Source of the DNA: an uncultured Clostridia bacterium | GTDB taxonomy: Bacteria > Bacillota > Clostridia > Christensenellales > UBA1242 | DNA length: 5,215 nt | Reading direction: 5' to 3' | Assembly (NCBI GenBank): GCA_944381225.1 | Contig: CALWKJ010000064.1 | Coordinates: 1 to 5,215, forward strand | Shown here: positions 1 to 5,215 of the stretch, piece by piece | Position numbering within the stretch: position 1 is the stretch's first letter | How the letters are laid out: each line of letters starts with the position of its first letter | Notes under the pieces: model-generated | The model's input: the letters and a program-made list of their open reading frames with translations, nothing else | Databases searched by the model: none | What the model was told of the DNA's origin: nothing | Position numbers and translations under genes: made by a program

Positions 1-1280
1 CCTCCTATAACTGCATACACTGGGAGTTTTGCGCTACAACTCATATATGGAGTTAAAAGTGCAGTTTTTATTTTGGCGTTTTTGTCAGTCATTGTTCTTG
101 AAGTTAAACATGCAGAAGTAGAGCACCCAAAACTCATAAGTAGCGTGTAAACACTTTTCCCTGACAACCCAACTTTTTTTAGCGCATCATCTACTAAAAA
201 AGCTAATCGGCTTAAATAACCACTATCTTCAAGCAATGCAAGAAAAACAAATAACAGAACTATTTGTGGCAAAAAGGACACTATTGTTCCAACTCCACCA
301 AACAATCCTTCTTTGACAAGATTACATATCCAAATTATATTTACATATTTAGTTAAAACAGACATTACAAAAGTTCCCAATACATCTTGCAATAACCATC
401 TTAAAAAATTTGATAAATACAAGCCAAGCGAAAAAAATGTTATATAAAATATTAAACTCATAATCATTAAAAAAATTGGTATGCATAAATATTTATTTAA
501 CACTATTTTGTCCAGTTTGCTTTTGCCGACTACAAAATTACAAGAATATTGGCTTTCATGTAAAATTTTATTTATTAATAAGTATCTATTTTTTATTTTA
601 TTATCCAAATAATTTTTATCAATATTATCAATTATTTTATTATTTAAATTTAATTTTTTAATATAATATTCATCTCTACATAAAACTTTATCACAAAAAA
701 AACTAAGTGTTTTATCATCATAAGTCGCATTTTTTATTGTATTTTTTAAATTATTTATTTTATTGTTTTCAAAATTTAAATTGGAAGAATAAAAATTATT
801 ATTATATATTAAATCTAATAATGGTTTAACGGTTTTGCTATTTTTTGCATTGATTAAAACAATCTCTATATTTAATATTTCTTTTAATTTATTAATATTT
901 ATATTATTTTTTTTGTCAATATTATTGATTGCTAAAATAACCTTTCTTTTTAATTGCAAAAGGTCCATTAATAAAAGCATATTTCTTTTTAATGTTTGAT
1001 TTGTACAAACACATATAACATTACATTTTGGATTGCTTAATAAGTAATCAACGCTAAATTCTTCTTCATAACTATTTGGAGACAAACTATATATTCCGGG
1101 TAAATCTACCAAATTATATTCTTTTTCTTTAATTTTAAAATTTTTTTCTTGTGAACTAACAGTTACTCCATGGAAATTCCCCGTGTGTGCATTTGATTTT
1201 GTAATAGAATTAAATAAAGTGCTTTTGCCAGTGTTTGGATTTCCAACCAAAAGTAATTTTTCTACATGATTTTCACACAT
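1..1280 (-). CDS. feoB: Ferrous iron transport protein B (FeoB), N-terminal part, cut by the window edge
   Basis: FeoB is the inner-membrane Fe(II) permease with a cytoplasmic GTPase domain. The frame is open from ATG at 1280 to the left edge, giving 426 codons of a family usually about 600-780 residues long. The G domain shows G1 GNPNTGKST (13-21), the G2-region NFHGVTV (35-41), G3 DLPG (59-62) and G4 NNID (119-122). TNQTLKRN (93-100) matches the family's ATNLERN segment. Residues about 160-255 form a Lys/Asn-rich helical linker with the family-typical RYLLIN. Membrane segments begin near residue 266. LEDSGYLSRLAF (350-361), FGCSTSA (384-390) and PYMSCSAKLPVYAV (411-424) are gate-domain motifs. 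The start is supported by AGAGGA at 1292-1287, six bases upstream. The gene overlaps the feoA end by 19 bp, so the two are probably translationally coupled. The usual Val-Pro after the first gate Cys (C386) is replaced by Thr-Ser. The assignment is firm; the C-terminal half is unseen. Confidence 0.95.
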   Translation of the reverse strand, partial: MCENHVEKLLLVGNPNTGKSTLFNSITKSNAHTGNFHGVTVSSQEKNFKIKEKEYNLVDLPGIYSLSPNSYEEEFSVDYLLSNPKCNVICVCTNQTLKRNMLLLMDLLQLKRKVILAINNIDKKNNININKLKEILNIEIVLINAKNSKTVKPLLDLIYNNNFYSSNLNFENNKINNLKNTIKNATYDDKTLSFFCDKVLCRDEYYIKKLNLNNKIIDNIDKNYLDNKIKNRYLLINKILHESQYSCNFVVGKSKLDKIVLNKYLCIPIFLMIMSLIFYITFFSLGLYLSNFLRWLLQDVLGTFVMSVLTKYVNIIWICNLVKEGLFGGVGTIVSFLPQIVLLFVFLALLEDSGYLSRLAFLVDDALKKVGLSGKSVYTLLMSFGCSTSACLTSRTMTDKNAKIKTALLTPYMSCSAKLPVYAVIG

Positions 1281-1495
1281 AATGTTTCCTCTAACCTCAA
1301 CGTTAAAACGGTGTTCATTATTTCAATTAAAAATACCCCTCCTGACAACGATTTGCCGATTACTTTAACTGTTTCACCTTTTAAAAACCCAAATTCCAAA
1401 AGCCGAGTTTTTGTTTTTATATCAATATCATCACACAAATCTATTATTTTATATGCAACATTTGTTTTTGCATAAGGCAATAAAAAAATCTCCAT
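1262..1495 (-). CDS. feoA: Ferrous iron transport protein A (FeoA)
   Basis: FeoA is a small cytoplasmic SH3-like protein that accompanies FeoB and is thought to regulate or assemble the Fe(II) transporter. The 77-residue product has the family pattern: RLLEFGFLKGETVKVIGKS (31-49), with the conserved L-E-x-G-F and G-x-x-V, then SGGVFLIEI and a final LTLRLEE near the C-terminus. Length is normal for stand-alone FeoA. The start is uncertain. The ATG at 1495 has no Shine-Dalgarno sequence and lies inside a hairpin. An in-frame TTG at 1480 has GGAG at 1493-1490, nine bases upstream, and would give a 72-residue protein starting MPYAKTN, close to where FeoA proteins normally begin. The gene lies 35 bp after nrdR and its stop overlaps the feoB start. 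I see no Fur-like box just upstream. Confidence 0.92.
   Translation of the reverse strand: MEIFLLPYAKTNVAYKIIDLCDDIDIKTKTRLLEFGFLKGETVKVIGKSLSGGVFLIEIMNTVLTLRLEETLCVKIM
1287..1292 (-). promoter_or_regulatory. Ribosome binding site of feoB inside the feoA 3' end
   Basis: Minus-strand AGAGGA lies six bases before the feoB ATG at 1280. It is within the feoA coding sequence, so ribosomes finishing feoA pass over it. This fixes the feoB start and suggests coupled translation of the two subunits. Confidence 0.7.
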
Positions 1496-1520
1496 ACTTA
1501 AATGTATGAAGATTTTTTTA
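1481..1520 (-). terminator. Terminator-like 17-bp hairpin between nrdR and feoA, covering the feoA start
   Basis: Arms 1520-1504 and 1497-1481 (minus-strand order) pair over 17 positions around a six-base loop (1503-1498). Sixteen pairs are Watson-Crick. The remaining pair, 1509/1492, is U-G in minus-strand RNA but a C-A mismatch in plus-strand RNA, so the structure fits minus-strand transcripts better. The right arm ends in seven U residues, giving the form of an intrinsic terminator placed 10 bases after the nrdR stop. The same arm contains the feoA ATG (1495) and a GGAG (1493-1490), so the folded hairpin would also hide feoA translation signals. It may end nrdR transcription, attenuate feoAB, or do both. 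The stem has few G-C pairs outside its core, so its strength is uncertain. Confidence 0.6.
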
Positions 1521-1530
1521 TGAATATGTG

Positions 1531-1974
1531 TTATTGATCTTTTAAAAAACTTATAAAATTTTCTGCATCAGTAAACTGCCTATAAACAGAAGCAAATCTT
1601 ACATAAGAAATTTGGTCAAGAGGTTTTAACATTTCCATTACCATTTCCCCTATTTTTATTGATTCAACTTCGTGTTGCAAATTGTCTTTTAAAACTTTTT
1701 CTACACTGCTTGCAATGTTTTCTATTTCAATCAAACTAACTGGTCTCTTTTCACATGCTTTTAATATTCCATTTATAATTTTATTTTTGTCAAATGGTTG
1801 AATACTGCCATTTTTTTTAATAACTAATATTGGATTATTTTCTACTGTTTCATAAGTTGTCCATCTTTTTCCGCATTTTAAGCACTGTCTTCTTCTTCTT
1901 ATTGCATTGTCTTCATCTGTAGCCCGAGAATCAATAACTTTACTTTCTGCGTTGCCGCAATAAATACATTTCAT
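1531..1974 (-). CDS. nrdR: Transcriptional repressor NrdR
   Basis: NrdR is a zinc- and nucleotide-binding repressor that senses ATP/dATP and binds NrdR boxes upstream of ribonucleotide reductase genes. The 147-residue product is full length for the family. The N-terminal zinc ribbon has C3-x2-C6 and C31-x2-C34, with VIDSR (13-17), the basic RRRR (26-29) and RWTTYE (37-42) of the DNA-binding part. The ATP-cone domain follows (about 49-138), with VIKKNGSIQPFDKNKI, ACEKRPVS and YVRFASVYRQF all recognisable. The ATG at 1974 has GGGAG seven bases upstream. A promoter lies directly behind it, giving a leader of about 20 bases. No reductase gene is in the window, so its targets lie elsewhere. Identification is secure. 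Confidence 0.97.
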   Translation of the reverse strand: MKCIYCGNAESKVIDSRATDEDNAIRRRRQCLKCGKRWTTYETVENNPILVIKKNGSIQPFDKNKIINGILKACEKRPVSLIEIENIASSVEKVLKDNLQHEVESIKIGEMVMEMLKPLDQISYVRFASVYRQFTDAENFISFLKDQ

Positions 1975-1999
1975 CGCTTTTCTCCCAATTCCGTAAAGT

Positions 2000-2028
2000 A
2001 GTATACACTATAAATTTTTTTTTGTCTA
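2000..2028 (-). promoter_or_regulatory. Sigma-A-type promoter of nrdR
   Basis: On the minus strand TAGACA (2028-2023) and TATACT (2005-2000) are separated by exactly 17 bases of A/T-rich sequence. Both match the vegetative consensus at five of six positions. Transcription would start near 1993, about 19 bases before the nrdR ATG, leaving just room for its GGGAG. It lies in the 68-bp gap after ymxH, so nrdR, and possibly feoAB, can be transcribed independently of the upstream genes. Confidence 0.65.
2005..2020 (+). promoter_or_regulatory. Possible NrdR box inside the nrdR promoter
   Basis: The 16 bases starting ACACTATAAAT agree with the NrdR-box consensus acaCwAtATaTwGtgt at 13 positions by my count. 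The left half is perfect, but the right half lacks the Gtg. The site overlaps the last base of the -10 and fills most of the promoter spacer, a sensible place for autorepression. NrdR boxes normally come in pairs and I see no second copy. The AT-rich background makes chance matches easy, so this is only a candidate. Confidence 0.25.
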
Positions 2029-2042
2029 TACTTAATTCATAG

Positions 2043-2336
2043 TTATTTTTTATCTTTATTTGATGTGAAAACAATAGTATTGTTTGGTCTTGTAGTGTTT
2101 GAATACAATTCAACCAAAATAGTATCATCTCCTATTTTACATATTTGACTGTATGGAATAAAGATTTCTCCACCTGATTTAAAAACATTCCAAAAATTTT
2201 TATCGCCTGGAACAACCAATCCACATATGTTTCCACTTTGGAGCTCAAAAACTATGTCGACTATATGCCCTAGTCTTTTGCCATCAACTACATTGACCAC
2301 TTCCTTACATCTTAGCTCTAAAAATGAACTTTCCAA
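2043..2336 (-). CDS. ymxH: PRC-barrel protein of the YlmC/YmxH family
   Basis: This 97-residue protein matches the small PRC-barrel family called YlmC/YmxH, widespread in spore-forming Firmicutes and often annotated as sporulation-related; its biochemical role is not established. Family features are ELRCKEVVNVVDGKRLGHIVDI (7-28), ICGLVVPG (37-44), the aromatic/basic KNFWNVF, IFIPYSQICKIGDDTILVEL (58-77) and no membrane segment. About 20 residues after the barrel form a polar tail (YSNTTRPNN to NKDKK), making it somewhat longer than typical members. It starts with TTG at 2336, supported by AGGAG (2348-2344) seven bases upstream; no ATG lies at a sensible place. It sits 45 bp after the cyclase-like gene, in the same direction, so cotranscription is likely. 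The family is clear; the symbol is given by similarity only. Confidence 0.85.
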   Translation of the reverse strand: MESSFLELRCKEVVNVVDGKRLGHIVDIVFELQSGNICGLVVPGDKNFWNVFKSGGEIFIPYSQICKIGDDTILVELYSNTTRPNNTIVFTSNKDKK

Positions 2337-2343
2337 TATATTA

Positions 2344-2348
2344 CTCCT
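2344..2348 (-). promoter_or_regulatory. Ribosome binding site fixing the TTG start of ymxH
   Basis: Minus-strand AGGAG is seven bases from the TTG at 2336. Since no ATG is available before the conserved barrel, this strong site decides the start. Confidence 0.7.
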
Positions 2349-2381
2349 ATTTGTAATATATGAATCTAATGTGCAAAAAAA

Positions 2382-3809
2382 TTACTCTCGCGACTCTAGA
2401 GGCTTTTTCCCTAAATTTTCACAACACCTATTATAATAAGTATAGCAAATTTTATCATCTTTTTCCTTTTTGTATACACTTTCAAAAATTGATTTTGCAA
2501 TTTCAAACTTGCCATTTACGAAAGCCCGAACTCCATTTTCAAACTCATTATGATACTTAATTAATTTTTCACGCTTTTGTCTTGGATAAACTTCTAAACA
2601 TTCAAAAATTGTTACTACATCCTTATTTTCAACAATATTTAAATTCCCTATATATCTATATGCGAAATTGAAATTTGACGGCAGTTCATTTAAAGCATTT
2701 TTTGAAAGAAGCATAACGCTACCATATTTTTTATTGATTTCATCCATATTTTGGACAATGTTTAATGAGTTGCTTACAATAGTTGGCGTTTTCCTAACAT
2801 CATCTCCAACAACGCCAAATATAATTTCGTCAGTATTGACTGCTATACCAACGTCTAAAGCAGGAACATTCTTTACTTGCATGTTTTGTTGCCTGATTGT
2901 TTTAACTATTTGTATTCCACAATTTATGGCATTTTTTACAGAAACAAACACTGCCATCAATCCGTCTTCTAGGTATTTATCTATAAACCCTCCGTTTTTT
3001 CTTATAATTGGAGAAACGACATTTAAATATGAATTAATATAATTAAAATTTTCTTCCAAACTCAAGGTTTGAGTAACCAGTAAAGAGTTTCTTAATGAGC
3101 AATAAAGAATAGTTGCTGTTTTTTTGACTTGACTACCAATTTCCAATTCTAAAACACTTTTTTTCCCAAAAAATTTAACAAGTTGCTTTGGAACAAATTT
3201 TTCATACTCCAAATTGGTCTGCTTAATGAAGTCATCTTTCTTTTTATAGTTTTCATTAATCTTGTTTAAAGAATTTTCAATTTCAACAAATTGTTTGTTC
3301 CCACCTATTGAAATTTTATCTTTAACCTCTCCAAAGCTTAATCTTTTTGTTGCTTGTTCAACTTTCATAACAGGTTTACAAATGATTGAGAAAATAATAA
3401 AAGTTACTATTAAATAAATAATTGTTAGTACTGCCAACCAATAGTAATTGTTATAATTTGTGTTTGATATTTTTAAAACAGTTTTAATAAGAGTAAACGC
3501 TTGACCATTATAGTTATTAATACTTGCAATAAAGTAAGTTAAAAGTCCAAAAACAAAAGTAATTGGTATTGTTGCGAAAAAAAGCATTGAATTAAATTTT
3601 CTAGTTTTTAAAAATTTAAAATACAAAATATTTGCTGTAATCAAATTTACAGAATTGAATGCTATACTTACCCATGAAAGAGAAGTAAATTCAAATTTTA
3701 TTCCATATTGAGAAAACTTTATTGCAGAAAATAAATATCTAGAAGTCAAAACGCCACCAATTAGTGACAAAAGAAATATTACAACAATAATTTTTGTATT
3801 TGTTTTCAT
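2382..3809 (-). CDS. Membrane protein with a degenerate class III nucleotide cyclase domain
   Basis: The 475-residue protein has four predicted membrane segments (about 5-29, 43-66, 74-96, 122-144), a HAMP-like linker with coiled-coil character (145-200), a class III adenylate/guanylate cyclase-like domain (about 205-406) and a helical, TPR-like tail (418-466) of a kind seen after many bacterial cyclase domains. Recognisable cyclase motifs are FVPKQLV (205-211), GGFIDKYLEDGLMAVF (273-288), VGIAVNTDEIIFGVVG (320-335) and the NSLN segment (347-350). By eye, the substrate Lys (K278), second metal Asp (D282) and ribose Asn (N350) are kept, and T341 occupies the adenine-partner position. The first metal Asp is Ser (S238) and the transition-state Arg is Asn (N354). 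It is therefore probably inactive as a cyclase, or needs a partner, and may act as a ligand-binding sensor. The ATG has no clear Shine-Dalgarno sequence, only an A-rich leader. The next gene is ymxH. Confidence 0.8.
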   Translation of the reverse strand: MKTNTKIIVVIFLLSLIGGVLTSRYLFSAIKFSQYGIKFEFTSLSWVSIAFNSVNLITANILYFKFLKTRKFNSMLFFATIPITFVFGLLTYFIASINNYNGQAFTLIKTVLKISNTNYNNYYWLAVLTIIYLIVTFIIFSIICKPVMKVEQATKRLSFGEVKDKISIGGNKQFVEIENSLNKINENYKKKDDFIKQTNLEYEKFVPKQLVKFFGKKSVLELEIGSQVKKTATILYCSLRNSLLVTQTLSLEENFNYINSYLNVVSPIIRKNGGFIDKYLEDGLMAVFVSVKNAINCGIQIVKTIRQQNMQVKNVPALDVGIAVNTDEIIFGVVGDDVRKTPTIVSNSLNIVQNMDEINKKYGSVMLLSKNALNELPSNFNFAYRYIGNLNIVENKDVVTIFECLEVYPRQKREKLIKYHNEFENGVRAFVNGKFEIAKSIFESVYKKEKDDKICYTYYNRCCENLGKKPLESRE

Positions 3810-3899
3810 ATTTTTGTTTTGTTTATCTTAAAAAAAAATATACATTTTGATAATAAATTTTTTATAGTTAAACAAACTACTAATTAAAAAGGAGAAATT
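3810..3899. promoter_or_regulatory. Divergent intergenic region with weak candidate promoters
   Basis: This 90-bp A/T-rich gap separates two genes reading away from each other, so promoters for both should lie here. For the plus-strand gene, TATACA (3839-3844) and TATAGT (3863-3868) are 18 bases apart. For the minus-strand cyclase-like gene, TTGTTT (3875-3870) and TATCAA (3852-3847) are 17 apart. Neither pair is strong, and they overlap, which would make the two genes compete for polymerase. AGGAG just before the plus-strand ATG is a good ribosome binding site; the minus-strand side has none. I see no clear operator palindrome. Confidence 0.35.
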
Positions 3900-4334
3900 A
3901 TGAAAAACACAGAATATCTAGAAACAATATACAAAAATACAGACATGGCAATAGAATCAATAAATGACATGTATCCAAAATTTAGAGAAAAAAATTTAAA
4001 AGACCTTATGAAAAAAATTGAAAAAGGATATAGCGAATTTGCAAATGAATGCAAAAAAATTGCTAAAGAAAAAAATATAAAAATTAAAGATAGTAATTTT
4101 TTAGCAAAAACAATGTTAAAAACATCTATTGCATTTTCGACATTAACAGACAAATCTTCATCTCATATTGCCGAATTGTTTTTAATGGGTACAGTAAGAG
4201 GAACTATAAACTTATATAAAAATATTAAATCAAATAAAAACATAGATCCAGAAATTTTTGAATTAAGCAAAAGGCTTTTAAGTTATGAAGAACAAACATT
4301 TGAAGAAATTAAAGAATATTTAAAAAGCAACTAA
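3900..4334 (+). CDS. Small all-helical cytoplasmic protein, function unknown
   Basis: The 144-residue product is rich in Lys, Glu, Ile and Asn and has no signal peptide, membrane segment or cysteine pair; its only Cys is at position 51. Sequence periodicity suggests four or five amphipathic helices (about 3-24, 28-59, 66-83, 86-110, 116-142), resembling four-helix-bundle, ferritin-like hypothetical proteins common in Clostridia. The most distinctive stretch is TLTDKSSSHIAELFLMGTVRG (81-101), including a His in a D-K-S-x-S-H-I-A-E pattern that I recall from such clostridial proteins. I do not see the paired E-x-x-H iron ligands of true rubrerythrins, so a di-iron role is unsupported. The ATG at 3900 has AGGAG five bases upstream. 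It is the only plus-strand gene here, divergent from the cyclase-like gene and ending in its own terminator. It is surely a real gene; its function is unknown. Confidence 0.85.
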   Translation: MKNTEYLETIYKNTDMAIESINDMYPKFREKNLKDLMKKIEKGYSEFANECKKIAKEKNIKIKDSNFLAKTMLKTSIAFSTLTDKSSSHIAELFLMGTVRGTINLYKNIKSNKNIDPEIFELSKRLLSYEEQTFEEIKEYLKSN

Positions 4335-4348
4335 AGTAGTTGCTTTTT
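4322..4348. terminator. Bidirectional intrinsic terminator between convergent genes
   Basis: AAAAAGCAACTA (4322-4333) pairs perfectly with TAGTTGCTTTTT (4337-4348) around a three-base loop, giving a 12-bp stem with a T-tract in both orientations. It includes the plus-strand gene's TAA (4332-4334) and touches the clpC TAA (4349-4347), so one element ends both convergent transcripts. Confidence 0.85.
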
Positions 4349-5215
4349 ATTCCGATCTAAAAATTAGTTCATTATTTATTGAATCAATAACCACAACACC
4401 GGTTGGTTCCAACTGTCCTAAAAGTATCTTTTCTGCAATTCTGTCTTCAACCTCTTGTTGTATAAATCTTTTAAGTGGTCTTGCCCCATAAATTAAATTA
4501 GTTCCTTTTTTAACTATATAACTAAGGGCTCTAGCAGTCATTTTAATTTCTAGTCCTTGACTTAATAATCTTTTATTTATGTTTGAAATTAGTATTGTTG
4601 CAATTTTTGTTAAATCATCTTCATTTAATGGATGGAATATACAGATTACATCAATTCTATTAATAAATTCCGGTTTTAATTTTCGCTTTAGTGCATCTAA
4701 GTATATTTCGTTTATTATTTCATCTTGTTTTTCATCATAATTTGAATTTTCAGAAAATCCAAGTTCTCTTCTTTTACCTGCTTCATCAGTGCCAATATTA
4801 CTTGTCATTATTATAATACAATTTCTAAAACTTACCGTCCTGCCTTGTCCATCAGCCAATCTACCATCATCCAAAACTTGCAATAAAGCATTAAATATAT
4901 CTGGATGTGCTTTTTCTATTTCGTCAAACATTACAACACTATAAGGTCTTCTTCTAACTTGTTCTGTTAGTTGTCCACCCTCATCATAGCCCACATAGCC
5001 AGGTGGAGCACCAATAAGTTTTGCAACGCTATGTGGCTCCATGTATTCACTCATATCAACTCTTATTATGTTGTTTTCATCATCAAACATGGCTTCTGCA
5101 ATCGCTTTACACAACTCTGTTTTTCCAACACCTGTTTGCCCCATAAACAAAAATGAAACTATTGGCATTTTGTTGTCATGCAAGCCAACCCTTGCCCGTC
5201 TTATTGCTTTGCTGC
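4347..5215 (-). CDS. clpC: ClpC-type AAA+ unfoldase, C-terminal part, cut by the window edge
   Basis: These 289 codons are the second nucleotide-binding domain and C-terminus of a Clp/Hsp100 ATPase, which unfolds substrate proteins in the cytoplasm, usually for the ClpP protease. The frame stays open to the right edge, upstream of the TTG at 5183, with AIRRARVGLHD matching the family's linker before NBD2, so this is a fragment and not a 278-residue gene. Visible are Walker A GQTGVGKTE, pore loop GYVGYDEGG, Walker B VVMFDEIEKAH, sensor-1 TSN, the arginine-finger segment PEFINRID and sensor-2 GARPLKR. LGF, in RRELGFSENSN, sits where ClpC carries its VGF ClpP-docking loop and ClpB has none, favouring ClpC over ClpB. 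Some stretches (LDDGRLADGQGRTV, PLKRFIQQE) look more ClpB-like. The N-terminal domain, which would settle the subtype, is outside the window. Its 3' end uses the shared terminator. Confidence 0.88.
   Translation of the reverse strand, partial: SKAIRRARVGLHDNKMPIVSFLFMGQTGVGKTELCKAIAEAMFDDENNIIRVDMSEYMEPHSVAKLIGAPPGYVGYDEGGQLTEQVRRRPYSVVMFDEIEKAHPDIFNALLQVLDDGRLADGQGRTVSFRNCIIIMTSNIGTDEAGKRRELGFSENSNYDEKQDEIINEIYLDALKRKLKPEFINRIDVICIFHPLNEDDLTKIATILISNINKRLLSQGLEIKMTARALSYIVKKGTNLIYGARPLKRFIQQEVEDRIAEKILLGQLEPTGVVVIDSINNELIFRSE

Noticed and set aside
476..661. 61-codon plus-strand frame rich in Phe, Tyr and Leu
   Set aside because: Antisense shadow of the Asn/Lys-rich FeoB linker.
1266..1475. 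69-codon plus-strand open frame opposite feoA
   Set aside because: Antisense to a clear FeoA sequence; its composition looks like a reverse-complement shadow.
1496..1530. Search for a Fur box upstream of feoA
   Set aside because: No stretch resembles the GATAATGATAATCATTATC-type palindrome; the only symmetry is the hairpin itself.
2337..2400. Possible terminator after the cyclase-like gene: a GC-richer patch followed by seven T residues on the minus strand
   Set aside because: The only stem I can form is about four base pairs (CTCT/AGAG) and overlaps the coding end, too weak to call.
2668..3042. 124-codon open frame on the plus strand
   Set aside because: It lies antisense within the cyclase-like domain, whose minus-strand frame carries recognisable conserved motifs, and has no ribosome binding site I can see.
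3884..4153. 89-codon hydrophobic minus-strand frame opposite the helical-protein gene
   Set aside because: Its Phe/Ile/Ser richness is the expected reverse reading of a Lys/Asn/Glu-rich gene; the plus-strand frame has the good ribosome binding site and terminator.
5181..5183. TTG as the start of the Clp ATPase gene
   Set aside because: The frame continues upstream to the window edge with conserved Clp sequence, so this is an internal Leu codon.

Overview
The window is AT-rich, bacterial, uses the standard genetic code and is densely packed with genes. It looks like a low-GC Firmicute, most likely a clostridial lineage. The evidence is the gene set (FeoA/FeoB, NrdR, a YlmC/YmxH PRC-barrel protein of spore-formers, a ClpC-type unfoldase), the Lys/Asn/Ile-rich proteins and the strong GGAG-type ribosome binding sites. 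I see no insertion sequence, phage gene, tRNA, rRNA or CRISPR array.

Layout from left to right: positions 1-1280 (minus strand) hold the N-terminal 426 codons of feoB, the ferrous iron transporter, which runs off the left edge. It overlaps feoA (1262-1495, minus). Just upstream is nrdR (1531-1974, minus), the repressor of ribonucleotide reductase genes, with a good sigma-A-type promoter in the gap behind it. Next come a ymxH/ylmC-like PRC-barrel gene (2043-2336, minus, TTG start) and a 475-residue membrane protein with a class III nucleotide cyclase-like domain (2382-3809, minus). A 90-bp divergent gap separates this block from the only plus-strand gene, a small all-helical protein of unknown function (3900-4334). 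That gene converges on the 3' end of a ClpC-type ATPase gene (4347-5215, minus, running off the right edge), and the two share a bidirectional terminator.

The five minus-strand genes from the cyclase-like protein to feoB could be read as one unit or as overlapping shorter ones. nrdR has its own promoter. A 17-bp hairpin between nrdR and feoA, followed by a U-tract, both looks like an intrinsic terminator and buries the feoA start region, so feoAB output may be set there. The functions (iron uptake, dNTP synthesis control, a PRC-barrel protein, a putative sensor) do not form one obvious pathway.

The two most interesting points are the cyclase-like protein, which keeps the fold but appears to have lost one metal-binding Asp and the transition-state Arg, and the hairpin over the feoA start. 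I found no convincing wholly new multi-gene system.
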